64,000 nt of DNA from Arthrobacter sp. PAMC 25486 (GCF_000785535.1 NZ_CP007595.1:2812439-2876438); one strand, 5' to 3'; positions 1-9,699 are shown, counted from the first letter of the stretch. Notes: a model not told the origin generated them from the sequence alone. Made by a program: numbers and translations.

Positions 1-438
1 AACTTTGCCGGGAACGCTGGCATGGTCATTTTCAGTGTTGCCTTGTTTCTGGTGTTGCTGCGCCGCCATTGGCGGCTGGCTCTTTTTACCGCCGGCGCCA
101 ACCTCGGCGCGCTGGGCCTGACGCACCTGATCAAGTTTCTGGTCTCCAGGCCGCGGCCGGAGGAACGGCTGGTCCAGGTGGACTCCGGCTCATATCCTTC
201 GGGGCATGTAAGTGCCACTGTGGCCGCCATGGTGACAACCGCCGTCGTGCTTGGCAGGCTGTGGATGTGGCTCAGCGGCGCTATTCTCAGTGTGGCCATG
301 ATGTACAGCCGCACGTACCTTGGTGCGCACTGGCTCTCCGACACGGTTGCCGGGGCGCTGCTTGGAGCGGGCCTGACACTGCTGCTATGGGCTGCCGTCA
401 GAGATAAATGCCTTGGACGGAATGTTTTATCCGGCTAG
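1..438 (+). CDS. PAP2-family lipid phosphatase, 5' end missing
   Basis: The 145 visible codons belong to a frame that runs off the left edge, so the start lies outside the window. The three-part PAP2 signature is complete: K-x6-RP (KFLVSRPRP), PSGH, and S-R-x5-H-x3-D (SRTYLGAHWLSD). The two histidines are the catalytic nucleophile and acid/base in this family. The remainder is hydrophobic and consistent with about four membrane segments. Relatives dephosphorylate phosphatidate, other lipid phosphates or undecaprenyl pyrophosphate at the membrane surface; the substrate cannot be read from the sequence. The stop codon overlaps the 3' end of the convergent MFS gene by 4 bases. Confidence 0.85.
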   Translation, partial: NFAGNAGMVIFSVALFLVLLRRHWRLALFTAGANLGALGLTHLIKFLVSRPRPEERLVQVDSGSYPSGHVSATVAAMVTTAVVLGRLWMWLSGAILSVAMMYSRTYLGAHWLSDTVAGALLGAGLTLLLWAAVRDKCLGRNVLSG

Positions 439-1634
439 TGCCCGGCCGCTTCAAACTCGGACGCGGGCAATGGCTTGGCTGCCGGCGCCGTCAGAATTGA
501 GGCGATGATGGCCACCGCAATGGCCAGCAACGCCCAACGGATCGTGACATGGTCGCCCAGGAAACCCAGCAGGGGCGGGCCGGCCAGGAAAGCCACGTAG
601 CCGATCGTGGAGACGACCGATACGCGCGCGGCGGCCCTGGCTGGATCGTCCGCGGCGGCGCTCATGCCCATGGGGAAGCCCATCGCGGCGCCGGCACCCC
701 ACAGCACGGCACCTACACCGGCCAGGATCATGTTGGGGGCAATAACAAAGACCACGAGCCCCACCAGCGCCGACCCCAGGCTGCCGTACAGCACAGGCAC
801 CCTGCCAAACTGGTCGATGAAGCGTCCGCCAAAGAACCTAAACAACGTCATGGACGCAACAAAAACGGCAAACATGATGGCGCCGCCGGCCTCGGTGGAT
901 CCGAGCCCGTCAACACTGGCCTTGGCGATCCAGTCGTTGGCGGCACCCTCGGTCAGGGCCGCGCCCAGCACCACCAGGCCCACCAGCAAGGTGCGCTTTT
1001 CGGACCAGGCACTGCGTCCCTTTTCAGTCTTGGCAGTGGCAGCTGCGCGGCTGCCACTGATGGGCGTCTCGGGCAGGAACAGCCGGGGCACAAACACCAT
1101 CGCCACACTGACACCCACCACAATCACCAACAGGTGCAGGGACATGCTCACATTGAGCACTGAGAGGCCGGCGCCGACAAGTGCACCAATCAATGCCCCG
1201 CCGCTGAATCCTGCGTGAAATTGGGGCATGATGGTGCGGCCCAGATGCCGTTCAACGTCGGCGCCTTCAATATTTTGGGCCACATCCCACAGGCCAATTC
1301 CGATGCCAAAGAAGAACAGTCCAACGGCAGTCAGCGAAACGTTGTGCTGGGACAGGGCAAAAGCAATGATCAGCCCGCCAAATGAGGCGGTGAAACCACC
1401 GGTGCGGATGGTGTTTGCCGTGCCGATCCGGGCCACGACAGTTCCGGCCAGCGGCAGCGCAATGACGGAGCCGGCCGCGATGGTCAACAGCAGCAGCCCC
1501 ATTTCCCCGGCGGTCAGCTCCAGAATGCGGGTTACTGCCGGGATCCGGGCAGCCCAACTGGCGAACACAAAGCCGTTGATGGCAAATACGGCAAAGGTAG
1601 CGATCGCGGCGGCGCGGACCGTTCTCTGGTTCAT
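435..1634 (-). CDS. MFS transporter
   Basis: A 399-residue polytopic protein with about twelve hydrophobic segments in two six-helix halves and a conserved-looking loop between helices 2 and 3 (RIGTANTIRTGG), typical of the major facilitator superfamily. It resembles the FucP/YbjJ-like group of actinobacterial MFS proteins, but the substrate is unknown. I chose the ATG at 1634 (MNQRTVRAA) because the first membrane helix begins shortly after it. The frame stays open about 32 codons upstream, but that stretch is basic and low quality. The gene converges on the PAP2 gene with a 4-base overlap. Nothing in the sequence shows its regulation. Confidence 0.85.
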   Translation of the reverse strand: MNQRTVRAAAIATFAVFAINGFVFASWAARIPAVTRILELTAGEMGLLLLTIAAGSVIALPLAGTVVARIGTANTIRTGGFTASFGGLIIAFALSQHNVSLTAVGLFFFGIGIGLWDVAQNIEGADVERHLGRTIMPQFHAGFSGGALIGALVGAGLSVLNVSMSLHLLVIVVGVSVAMVFVPRLFLPETPISGSRAAATAKTEKGRSAWSEKRTLLVGLVVLGAALTEGAANDWIAKASVDGLGSTEAGGAIMFAVFVASMTLFRFFGGRFIDQFGRVPVLYGSLGSALVGLVVFVIAPNMILAGVGAVLWGAGAAMGFPMGMSAAADDPARAAARVSVVSTIGYVAFLAGPPLLGFLGDHVTIRWALLAIAVAIIASILTAPAAKPLPASEFEAAGH

Positions 1635-1736
1635 GGCGGTATTACTCTTTACACAGGAGGAGCTGGGCGGGCACCGTTTTAACCGGCGCAATATCAACTC
1701 TAGTGCCGCCCCCAACTGCCGTGTCGGCACTGCCGT

Positions 1737-2428
1737 CTAAGCGGGGAGCTGGGTTTCCGCCGACTCGGGAACCTCCACCACGCCGGTGAGGATGTAGTCG
1801 TGGGAATGGGCGCCAAAATCTTCACGGCTGAGCTTGCCCGTCAGAACACCCACTGCACACGGCCGGCGTTGCGTCCGGCCTGCACGTCAACCCCCGTGTC
1901 ACCGGCGGCCAGGATCTTGCGGACGTCGTGCACGCCCGTCTTTTCCATGGTGCGATGGATCAGGCAGGAGGCCGGGCGGCCTTCCGAGACGTCCGACGTC
2001 GCAACCACAGAATCAACGGTGCTCTCCGTGCCGGAACCCACTCCCCAACTAAGCGATTCCAGCAGGGGGTACGCCACGTCGTCGTCAAAGCCTGTGGTCA
2101 GGGCAACCTTGATGCCGCGGCTGCGCAGGGTGGCATGGGCAGCGGCCACTCCGGGCAGGGCAACGGGAGGCGTGGCCGCCTACCGCTCGGCGAGAATTTC
2201 GCGGAACCGCACCAATGCCGCGGCAACACGGTCAGCGTCGGGCTGCTGGCCGCCAAGCTCCGTGAGGGCGGTAATGGCGCTGACCTTGTCCGCGCCCATC
2301 CACTCCTGCAGGTCTGCTGCAGCAACCGGCGCACCGGTTTCCTCCACGGCATCCCTGAGCGCAATGTAGACAATGCCGTGGTCATCAATTGTGGTTCCGG
2401 CCAGATCAAAGACGGCTAGTTCAATCAT
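1737..2428 (-). pseudogene. phosphonatase-like HAD hydrolase, broken
   Basis: The frame starts at the ATG at 2428 with a HAD motif I (VFDLAGTT) followed by a helical cap region, as in the PhnX-like phosphonatase family (TIGR03351). An in-frame TAG at 2180-2182 interrupts it after REILAER. The same frame then continues with the expected AATPPVALPGV and TLRSRGIKVALTTGFDDD (motif II) to AAGDTGVDVQAG (motif IV). A second lesion near 1820 shifts the frame, since the expected C-terminus (VLTGKLSRED to the stop at 1737) is in another frame. Two independent inactivating changes make a pseudogene more likely than a sequencing error. The intact enzyme would cleave a C-P bond. The divergent FAD oxidoreductase is its usual partner. 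Confidence 0.85.
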
Positions 2429-2643
2429 GGTGTTCAGTCCCTGGACGTGCTGCGGATACGGGACAGGTCCGTGCACGGCCATTGAGTCCATCGCTGATAA
2501 GCCGCCATAATCCGCTACATTTCGGGCTTCCGATTGCACAAAAAGTAAACAATGGGGCCGCTAAATGAATCGCGCAAGAACTTGTCACGACGCATGCCGC
2601 CGCAGTTTGCCCGGCCCATTCCCGGCGAGGCACAGTCGAAGCC

Positions 2644-3426
2644 ATGAATGAATCAAGCACACGGCTCCAACCCACCGATGTCCTTGTCGCGGGGGCCGGC
2701 ATCACCGGTCTGCCCCATGCCGCCGAAGCTGATTCCCGAGGCCTGAGCGTGCGCATCATCGACCGGGACACCTGGGCCGTTGGCGCTTCCATCCGCAACT
2801 TCGGGCACTGCTGCGTCAGCGCCCAGTCTGGCGAATTGCTTGAGCTGGCAACCGCCGCCCGAGAGGGGTGGCTGCGTCACAGTGCGCTGGCCAAACAGCC
2901 CGGCGCCTCGTACTTGTGGCGGACCTCGTACTTGGGCACCGATGCCGCCCTTCACACAAACACGCACGACGCCGAATCCCCCTCCGGCGGTCCCGTCACC
3001 GTGCACACCTCCCGCGGTTCACTGACGGCCTCACGGGTCATTGTTTGCGTGGGCCACGACCTTGACTATGTGCACCCCGACGTAGCCGAACCGTTCGAGG
3101 TCAACCGCTGCGCACTGGCGATGGCACTGGTCCGGCCCGTGGAGCCGGCGGCCATCAGCCGTGCGGTGCTCACGGGCACGTCGATGCTGCGCTACCCAGC
3201 CTTTGCTGAAACGTCGGCGGCCGCGGCGCTGCGGACCGAGCTGGAAAACAGCAGCCCCGAACTGCTTGCCATCGACGCAAACCTCATGCTGACCCGGCGC
3301 CCCGACGGCACACTACTCATTGGCGACAGCCACCACACCGAGACATCGCTTGACCCTCAGCTTCGGCCTGGCCAAGAAAACCTTCGAGATGTGAGATCAC
3401 GCCCAGTCCACTTCGCCGAGAGGTGA
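2644..3426 (+). pseudogene. FAD-dependent oxidoreductase of the aminophosphonate type, truncated
   Basis: The N-terminus has a dinucleotide-binding fold (VLVAGAGITG) and then ASIRNFGHCC, characteristic of the DAO-type oxidoreductases (TIGR03364) that sit beside phosphonatase-like hydrolases. These are proposed to oxidise an aminophosphonate. The central part appears lost: after EGWLRHSALAKQ the sequence jumps to SYLWRTSYLG, omitting most of the substrate/FAD middle region. The frame ends at 3426 in residues unlike the family (about 260 against roughly 370 expected). The 3' end coincides with two copies of a 17-bp direct repeat. I judge it non-functional. It is divergent from the equally damaged hydrolase, with a shared 215-bp promoter region that shows no clear site. 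Confidence 0.75.
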
Positions 3427-3439
3427 GATCACGCCCAGT
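3391..3439. repeat. 17-bp direct repeat, two copies
   Basis: GTGAGATCACGCCCAGT occurs at 3391-3407 and again at 3423-3439, a period of 32 bases. It lies exactly where the coding sequence of the truncated FAD oxidoreductase ends, so it may mark a deletion or rearrangement joint. Confidence 0.8.
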
Positions 3440-3536
3440 GCGCCACGTCTGACCGCGGCTGGTCGGTGCCTGGGTCCATCCATCCGAGGGCACCGGCCGA
3501 GCTTGCACGGTTGCATCCGCGGCAGCCGGTTGGTCA

Positions 3537-5219
3537 CTACCGGGCGCGCTCGACGCGCTTTTCGTCCCAGACTGGCTCGTCGGATTCGTAGACCTTGCCG
3601 TCGGAGCCAAACACCAGGAACCGGTCGAAGGAGCGAGCGAACCAGCGGTCGTGTGTGACGGCCAGGACTGTTCCTTCAAAGGAGTCGATGGCCTTTTCCA
3701 GCGCCTCGGCCGAGTGCAGGTCAAGGTTATCCGTGGGCTCGTCGAGCAGCAACAGTGTGGCGCCGGAAAGCTCAAGCAGCAGAATCTGGAAGCGGGCCTG
3801 CTGTCCACCGGACAAGGAATCATATTTTTGTTCGGAGCTGGATGCCAGGCCGTAGCGGTCCAGGGCCCCGGCGGCAGCTTCGCGGCCCAGTCCCGAGCGG
3901 TGCTCGTCACCACGGTGCAGGATGTCCAGCAGCGTCCGGGTCAAAAGGTCCGGCCTGGCGTGCGTTTGTGCAAAGAAGCCCGGACGGATCCGTGCACCAA
4001 GTTTCACCGATCCCTCATGCGGCACGGGCGCAATCGTGACGTCTGAGACCGGCTCGTGTTCCTTGTCCGGGTCGCTTCCGCCGGCGGCGAGAAGGCGCAG
4101 GAAGTGGGACTTGCCCGAACCGTTGGAACCCAAGACACCCACACGGTCACCAAACCACACCTCGGTGCTGAACGGCTTCATCAGTCCCGTCAGTTCCAGT
4201 TTGGTGGCAATGACGGCGCGCTTGGCCGTCCGGCCACCCTTGAGTCGCATCTTCACGTTTTGCTCGATGGGCAGAGCCTCCGGCGGGCCCTTCTCCAGAA
4301 ACTGGGCCAGACGCGATTGGGCAGCCTGGTAGCGGTTCGCCATGTCGGAACGGAACGCGGCTTTGGTCTTGTACATGATGACGAGTTCTTTGAGCTTGAC
4401 GTGCTCCTCGTCCCAGCGCTTCCGTAATTCTTCAAACCGGGCGTTGCGGTCCTCGCGGGCCTTCACATACGACTCAAATCCTCCACCGTGCGTCCAGCTG
4501 GAAGCCCCGTTGATGCCGGGTTCCAGCGTGACAATCCTGTCGGCGGCGTTGGCCAGCAGTTCACGGTCGTGACTGACGAACAGCACCGACTTATCTGATT
4601 CGGCCATCTTCGCCTCGAGCCAGCGCTTGCCGGGCACGTCGAGATAGTTGTCGGGCTCATCGAGTAGCAACAGCTCATCGGGGCCGGAGAACAGCGCTTC
4701 CAAGACCAGACGCTTCTGCTCGCCGCCGCTCAGGGATGCCGCTTTGCGGTGCTGGGCCGTGTAAAAGTCCATGCCCATGGCGGCCATGGTCACTTCATCC
4801 CAAACGGTTTCCATCTCGTAGCCGCCAATGTCGCCCCAGTCGGCGATGGCTTGTGCGTACGCCATCTGGCTGGGTTCGTCGTCGAGCTCCACCATGGCCA
4901 GCTCGGCAGCATCCACGGCCTTGCCGGCGGCGGCAATGTTGGCGGCCGCCACCGAAAGCAGCAGGTCGCGCACGGTGCTTTCATCCCGCACCTGGCCCAC
5001 AAACTGGCGCATCACACCCATGCTGCCCGAGCGCGACACGGCGCCCTCATCCGCCTTGATGTCCTGGCAGATGATGCGCAGCAGCGTGGTCTTGCCGGTG
5101 CCGTTGGGGCCAATCAGGGCCGTCTTGGTGCCGTCGGAGACACGAAAGTTCACCCCGTTCAGCAGCTGTCGGCCGTCGGAGAGAAAGTAGTCAATGTTTG
5201 CAATGTCAATATGTCCCAC
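3537..5219 (-). CDS. ABC-F family ATPase
   Basis: A 560-residue protein with two ABC ATPase domains and no membrane segments. The first half has Walker A GPNGTGKTT (about residues 37-45), signature LSGGEQ and Walker B LLLLDEPDNYLD. The second has GSNGSGKS, LSGGQQ and LLLLDEPTDNLD. A charged linker with basic helices (about 245-330) separates them, as in ABC-F proteins, which act on ribosomes to relieve stalled translation or, in some cases, antibiotic inhibition. I take the GTG at 5219 (GHIDIANIDYF) as start because homology begins there and GGGAGA lies upstream. The longer open frame upstream is arginine-rich and unlikely to be translated. It is divergent from the sensor kinase gene. Confidence 0.9.
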   Translation of the reverse strand: MGHIDIANIDYFLSDGRQLLNGVNFRVSDGTKTALIGPNGTGKTTLLRIICQDIKADEGAVSRSGSMGVMRQFVGQVRDESTVRDLLLSVAAANIAAAGKAVDAAELAMVELDDEPSQMAYAQAIADWGDIGGYEMETVWDEVTMAAMGMDFYTAQHRKAASLSGGEQKRLVLEALFSGPDELLLLDEPDNYLDVPGKRWLEAKMAESDKSVLFVSHDRELLANAADRIVTLEPGINGASSWTHGGGFESYVKAREDRNARFEELRKRWDEEHVKLKELVIMYKTKAAFRSDMANRYQAAQSRLAQFLEKGPPEALPIEQNVKMRLKGGRTAKRAVIATKLELTGLMKPFSTEVWFGDRVGVLGSNGSGKSHFLRLLAAGGSDPDKEHEPVSDVTIAPVPHEGSVKLGARIRPGFFAQTHARPDLLTRTLLDILHRGDEHRSGLGREAAAGALDRYGLASSSEQKYDSLSGGQQARFQILLLELSGATLLLLDEPTDNLDLHSAEALEKAIDSFEGTVLAVTHDRWFARSFDRFLVFGSDGKVYESDEPVWDEKRVERAR

Positions 5220-5334
5220 ACAGCAATTCTCCCATCTTGGCGGGATCCAGTTGACCCAGCGTCTGATGCGCACGCCGGTGATGGGATAGGTTTCCATTGG
5301 ATGTGTCCCAATCCAGCACGGTAAGGAATGCTCA

Positions 5335-6768
5335 ATGAAACTACAGGCCCTGCGTGAAAGATTTCTGCCAGGCACCTTCCCTCCGCCGGAGTGGGAGCGG
5401 GCGCAGCCCCCGGCCGCCTTGCTTGTCCGCGACATCTGGGTGACCCTGGCTGTCATGGCCGCCGCCATTCTTGGCATGGAAATGATTCTGAGCTTTGCCC
5501 CATCCGAAGGTGCGCCAGACCGCCTGATGAGCTATCTGGCCATTGCAGCCATGACGGCACCGTTGGCCTTTCGGCGGCGGTTCCCCATCACGTCCATGCT
5601 GGTGCTGTCCGCCTGCTTCATGGGATTCGGCATTTGGGTTCCGCAGGTCGCGGTCCAGCTGGCCCCGCAGATCGCATACTTTGTGGGCCTGTATTCTGCC
5701 GTCACGTGGGCCAAGGACAGACGAGCCCTGGCAATGTCGCTATGCGGCGTCATCGTTGCCATGTTCCTCTGGCTGGTCATTACCATCACCAACGCCTCCT
5801 TCGTCTATGGGACAGAGCTGGACCTGCCCGCGCCGATGGAAACGTCAGGTGCCATTGATCCAGTGTTTGCCTTTGCCGGCTACAGCTTTATGGTGAACCT
5901 CTTCTTCTTCGGTGGCGCCACTTTCCTGGGCCTCATGTCGTGGCGCAGCGCATGGCAGCACGAGCTGGTGGTCGACCAGTCACGTCAGCTGCAGGAGCAG
6001 TCAGACGAGCTGGCCCGGCGGGCCGTTATTGATGAGCGGCTGCGCATTGCCCGCGAACTCCACGATGTGGTGGCCCACCATATTTCCGCGGTCGGGGTGC
6101 AGGCCGCAGCAGCACGCCTGGTCCAGCCGAGGGATCCCGGACGGACGGCGGAGCTGCTCCAAAGCATTGAAGGGTCTGCCCGGCAGGCTGTGGGTGAAAC
6201 CCGATCACTCTTGCGCGTGCTGCGCCACGAAGACCGGCATGGCTCCGGCTCGGACGAAGGAAACTCAAGGCGAGCCCCTGAGCCATCCCTGCACGAAATT
6301 CCAGCCCTGCTGGAGCAATCGAAGCAGACAGGGGTGTCCATCGAATTGATTATGGTGGAGCACCAGCCAGGTTTCCTCGACTCTCTTGGTGCAGGCCTGA
6401 GTCTGGCGCTTTATCGAATTGCAGCGGAATCTTTGGCCAACGTCCGCCAACACTCCACTGCCCGCAGCGCCGTCCTCTCACTCCGCAGCGGCCGCAGCGA
6501 ACATGGAGACTGGGTGGAAGTGGAGGTGACGGACAACGGGACTGCGCGCCAAGGAACACACGGCAGTGGATTCGGGCTCAGGGGGATCCTAGAGCGGGCC
6601 GAGCTGCACCAAGGCTTAGTGGACATTGGCCCCCGTTCACCTGCAGGCTGGCGCACCCGTGCCCGCCTGCAGGTCCCACCGGCCATGCCAGGTCTCAGCC
6701 CTGTGACGCTGCCTGCCACAAGCGAGACCAACACACTCGCGAGCGGCGCTATGGAGGCACGCCCATGA
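5335..6768 (+). CDS. NarL-type sensor histidine kinase
   Basis: A 477-residue kinase. The N-terminal 200 residues contain four to five membrane helices with short loops, so it may sense a membrane or intramembrane signal. The HisKA_3 dimerisation motif follows (RELHDVVAHH, phospho-acceptor histidine about residue 243), then a C-terminal HATPase with the N-box-like AESLANVRQHS and a G-rich lid. The ATG at 5335 has AAGGAA six bases upstream. The last four bases (ATGA) overlap the start of the response regulator, so the two are translationally coupled. An ABC exporter follows, and kinases of this type often control such exporters; here that is inferred from position. Confidence 0.92.
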   Translation: MKLQALRERFLPGTFPPPEWERAQPPAALLVRDIWVTLAVMAAAILGMEMILSFAPSEGAPDRLMSYLAIAAMTAPLAFRRRFPITSMLVLSACFMGFGIWVPQVAVQLAPQIAYFVGLYSAVTWAKDRRALAMSLCGVIVAMFLWLVITITNASFVYGTELDLPAPMETSGAIDPVFAFAGYSFMVNLFFFGGATFLGLMSWRSAWQHELVVDQSRQLQEQSDELARRAVIDERLRIARELHDVVAHHISAVGVQAAAARLVQPRDPGRTAELLQSIEGSARQAVGETRSLLRVLRHEDRHGSGSDEGNSRRAPEPSLHEIPALLEQSKQTGVSIELIMVEHQPGFLDSLGAGLSLALYRIAAESLANVRQHSTARSAVLSLRSGRSEHGDWVEVEVTDNGTARQGTHGSGFGLRGILERAELHQGLVDIGPRSPAGWRTRARLQVPPAMPGLSPVTLPATSETNTLASGAMEARP

Positions 6769-7469
6769 ACAGGATCCGAGTTCTTATCTGCGATGACCAG
6801 GCGCTGATCCGTTCTTCACTGGAACTTATTCTGGGCACCGACGATTCGTTGGACGTTGTGGCGACAGCCGCCAACGGTGCCGAGGCCGTCGCCGCCGCAA
6901 GGGCGTTGCATCCCGACGTTGTGCTGATGGACATCCAGATGCCAGTGCTCGACGGCGTGAGTGCCACCGCCCAGATCACTTCTGAAGGCACGGCCAAGGT
7001 CATCGTCCTGACTACCTTCGACCGCGACGACTACCTCTTTGCCGCTCTCGATGCGGGCGCCAGCGGATTCCTGTTGAAGAACACCGAACCCGAGGTTCTC
7101 CTGCAGGCAGTCCAGGCAATCGCCGGCGGGCAGGCATTACTCTCCCCGGAAGTGACCCTGCGCATCATCCGCCGGGGAACTGCGCCGTCACCCGCCGCAC
7201 CCTCCGCCGCTGTTGCTGCGGCGGCCCGCCTGCAGATCGGAGAACGCGAACAGCGGGCACTTGATGCGCTCACCGGCCGTGAGCTTGAAGTCCTTATAAA
7301 GCTGGCTGGCGGGTTGTCCAATGCGGAGATCGCCGCAAGACTCTCCGTCTCGGAGGCCACGGTCAAGACACACCTGTCCAACCTCCTCTCCAAGGCGGGG
7401 CTGCGCGACAGGGTCCAGGCCGTCGTCTTCGCCTACCGGGCCCGCCTCATCCCTTTGGAGGAGGGCTGA
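6765..7469 (+). CDS. NarL/LuxR-family response regulator
   Basis: A 234-residue regulator. The receiver domain has the acidic pair (CDD, residues 9-11), phospho-acceptor Asp56 (VLMDIQMP) and the conserved Thr/Lys region. An unusually long alanine-rich linker (about 140-160) leads to a C-terminal LuxR helix-turn-helix (LTGRELEVL to VKTHLSNLL, about 168-210). GGAGG at 6753-6757 is well placed for the ATG at 6765. It is coupled by a 4-base overlap to the kinase upstream and should bind DNA as a phosphorylated dimer, possibly at the promoter of the following ABC genes. Confidence 0.92.
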   Translation: MNRIRVLICDDQALIRSSLELILGTDDSLDVVATAANGAEAVAAARALHPDVVLMDIQMPVLDGVSATAQITSEGTAKVIVLTTFDRDDYLFAALDAGASGFLLKNTEPEVLLQAVQAIAGGQALLSPEVTLRIIRRGTAPSPAAPSAAVAAAARLQIGEREQRALDALTGRELEVLIKLAGGLSNAEIAARLSVSEATVKTHLSNLLSKAGLRDRVQAVVFAYRARLIPLEEG

Positions 7470-7597
7470 CACCGCCCGGCCCGTCATCCCGCGAAACTTC
7501 ATTCTTCCGGCCGATCCGGCTGCCCACGCCGCCGAATATATTGGAAGACAAGACAAACCCTGCAAGGGGCAAACCGCAATCCAAGGATTCGTGACCG

Positions 7598-8479
7598 GTG
7601 CTAGAAGTACACAACCTCACCCGCCGATTTGGCGACCGAACCGTCCTGGACGACGTATCGTTCTCGGTTCCGGCCGAGGGCATGACTGGTTTTGTCGGGG
7701 CCAACGGCGCCGGAAAAACCACCACGATGCGCATCATCATGGGTGTCCTCAAATCACATTCCGGTTCGGTCGTATTCAACGGAACTGCCATCACCGGCCA
7801 GGACCGGGCACGCTTTGGGTACATGCCTGAAGAACGCGGGCTCTATCCCAAACAGCCCGTCCTGGACCAACTGCAATACTTGGGCCAACTACACGGCATG
7901 AGCCGCAGCGACTCCCGCAGGGAAGCCTTGGAACTGCTTGAACGGTTCGGCATTGCGGACCGGACCAAGGACAAGCTTGAGTCGCTCTCGCTGGGCAATC
8001 AGCAACGGGTGCAGGTGGCCGCTTCACTCATGCACCACCCCATCGCATTGATTCTCGATGAACCGTTTTCCGGGCTCGACCCGCTAGCGGTGGATTCCAT
8101 GACATCCCTGCTCGCAGAGCGCGCCTCCGCCGGTGTGCCCATCCTGTTCTCCAGCCATCAGCTGGATTTGATCGACCAGCTCTGCGACAACCTGGTGGTG
8201 CTCGCCAATGGCACGATTGTCGCCTCCGGCTCCGCCGAGGACCTCCGCAACCGGGCCGGCTCCAGGCATGTGGTGGTGACACCGCCGGACGCAGGATGGC
8301 TGCGCGAGCAACCAAATGTGCGTGTCATTGACGTTGCGGGTCCGCGTGCCCTGGTTGAGTTCCCCGACCAGGCCAGTGCCCAAAGCCTCCTTCGCAGGGC
8401 CCTGGAGCGCGGCGACGTGACTGAGTTTGCCCCGCAGCGCCCCTCCCTGGCCACCATCTACCGTGAGGTCATCCAATGA
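7598..8479 (+). CDS. ABC transporter ATP-binding protein (ABC-2/NatA-like)
   Basis: A 293-residue ATPase beginning at a GTG (LEVHNLTRRFG). Walker A is GANGAGKTT (residues 34-42), the signature region is LSLGNQQRVQ, Walker B is LILDEPFSGLD and the H-loop is SSHQLD. A C-terminal extension of about 75 residues (DUF4162-like) is usual in drug or Na+ exporters of the NatA/DrrA type. The ATG of the permease overlaps its stop by 4 bases (ATGA), so both subunits are made together. The signature motif LSLGNQ lacks the usual second glycine, as in several NatA relatives. Confidence 0.9.
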   Translation: MLEVHNLTRRFGDRTVLDDVSFSVPAEGMTGFVGANGAGKTTTMRIIMGVLKSHSGSVVFNGTAITGQDRARFGYMPEERGLYPKQPVLDQLQYLGQLHGMSRSDSRREALELLERFGIADRTKDKLESLSLGNQQRVQVAASLMHHPIALILDEPFSGLDPLAVDSMTSLLAERASAGVPILFSSHQLDLIDQLCDNLVVLANGTIVASGSAEDLRNRAGSRHVVVTPPDAGWLREQPNVRVIDVAGPRALVEFPDQASAQSLLRRALERGDVTEFAPQRPSLATIYREVIQ

Positions 8480-9699
8480 GCACCACCTTGCAAGGCACAC
8501 CCCCGGCCACGGAAACCACCACGACGGCAACAGCCCCTTGGCTGATCGTGACAATGCGTGAAGTCACTGTGAAAGTCCGGGACAAATCCTTTATCATCTC
8601 CACGCTCGTCACGTTGGCATTGATCGTTGGCTCCGTGGTGATCTCCGGGTTTTTGGCTGGCAAGACCACCACCGCAACCATCGGGTTCGCTGGCGGAAGC
8701 AGCTCTGCGACGCTGGTCTCGTCCGCAAATGACCTGGCACTGGAGCAGTCCCAAAGCATAGAGCTGGTACCGGCCACCTTCAGCAACGGCGGACAGGCCC
8801 TGGCGGCTCTACGGGAGGGCGACGTTGACCTGGTTCTCGTCCCCAGCCCCGGTGGATACAGCCTCACCGGGCTCAAGGATGTGCCGGGGTCCGTAGAGAA
8901 GCTCCTTGCCGACGCGGCCGGCAGCGAGGCACTGGCCCGCAATGCCGGGCAGCTCGGCGTGGATGTGGAAACACTGACAGCGGGATCCACCATCACTTCG
9001 GTGCTCCTCGAGGGCAGCCAGGAGCGCAATTCAATGGCTCAGGCCATGGCGTTCATTTTTTCCTTCCTCTTCTACATGTCAGCGATGATCTTCGGTATGC
9101 CGATCGCCAACTCAGTGGTCGAGGAAAAACAAAACCGTGTCGTGGAAATTCTGGCGACCGCCATCCCCATCCGCCAGCTTCTGACCGGAAAGATACTGGG
9201 CAACCTGATTCTTGCCATGGGCCAACTGTGCATTTTCGTTGGTGTCGGCTTGTTGGCGCTGACCCTGGTGCCCACAGAGATCCCTTTCCTGACCGTGCTC
9301 ATTGCAACATCTGGATGGTTCCTGGCCTTCTTCCTGGCGGGCTTCCTGTTTCTGGCCGCCATCTGGGCTGCACTCGGCGCGATGGCATCGCGGGTCGAGG
9401 ACCTGCAGCAGTCCACTGGCCCCGTCATCGGCGTGCTTGTTGCAGTGTTGTTCATCGGGATCTACGCCAAGGGCAGCTTTCTCCTCGTCGCTTCATATAT
9501 TCCAGTCATTTCCTCGGTGGCCATGCCCATCCGGTTGCTGAGCAGTGACGTTCGCCTGTGGGAGCCCCTGGCATCGTTGGCCATTGCAGTTGCCGCGGCC
9601 TGGGCCATGGTGCTGTTGGGGGAACGCATCTATCGCCGGGCCATCATGGCGACTGGCGGCGCTCTATCATGGCGAAAGGCCCTGAAACTCGAGGACTGA
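8476..9699 (+). CDS. ABC-2 type permease
   Basis: A 407-residue membrane protein with one N-terminal helix (about 38-60), an extracellular domain of about 120 residues, and a C-terminal block of five to six helices starting at AFIFSFLFYMSAMIFGMP. This is the ABC2_membrane_3 layout of NatB/YhaP-like exporters. The motif SVVEEKQNRVVEILATAIP before the first C-terminal loop is typical. It pairs with the ATPase upstream by a 4-base overlap and probably exports an ion, lipid or antimicrobial under control of the adjacent two-component system; the substrate is not evident. Confidence 0.9.
   Translation: MSTTLQGTPPATETTTTATAPWLIVTMREVTVKVRDKSFIISTLVTLALIVGSVVISGFLAGKTTTATIGFAGGSSSATLVSSANDLALEQSQSIELVPATFSNGGQALAALREGDVDLVLVPSPGGYSLTGLKDVPGSVEKLLADAAGSEALARNAGQLGVDVETLTAGSTITSVLLEGSQERNSMAQAMAFIFSFLFYMSAMIFGMPIANSVVEEKQNRVVEILATAIPIRQLLTGKILGNLILAMGQLCIFVGVGLLALTLVPTEIPFLTVLIATSGWFLAFFLAGFLFLAAIWAALGAMASRVEDLQQSTGPVIGVLVAVLFIGIYAKGSFLLVASYIPVISSVAMPIRLLSSDVRLWEPLASLAIAVAAAWAMVLLGERIYRRAIMATGGALSWRKALKLED

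Noticed and set aside
3317..3913. A 198-codon minus-strand frame overlapping the ABC-F 3' end
   Set aside because: It runs through the ABC-F coding region in another frame and contains no recognisable domain.
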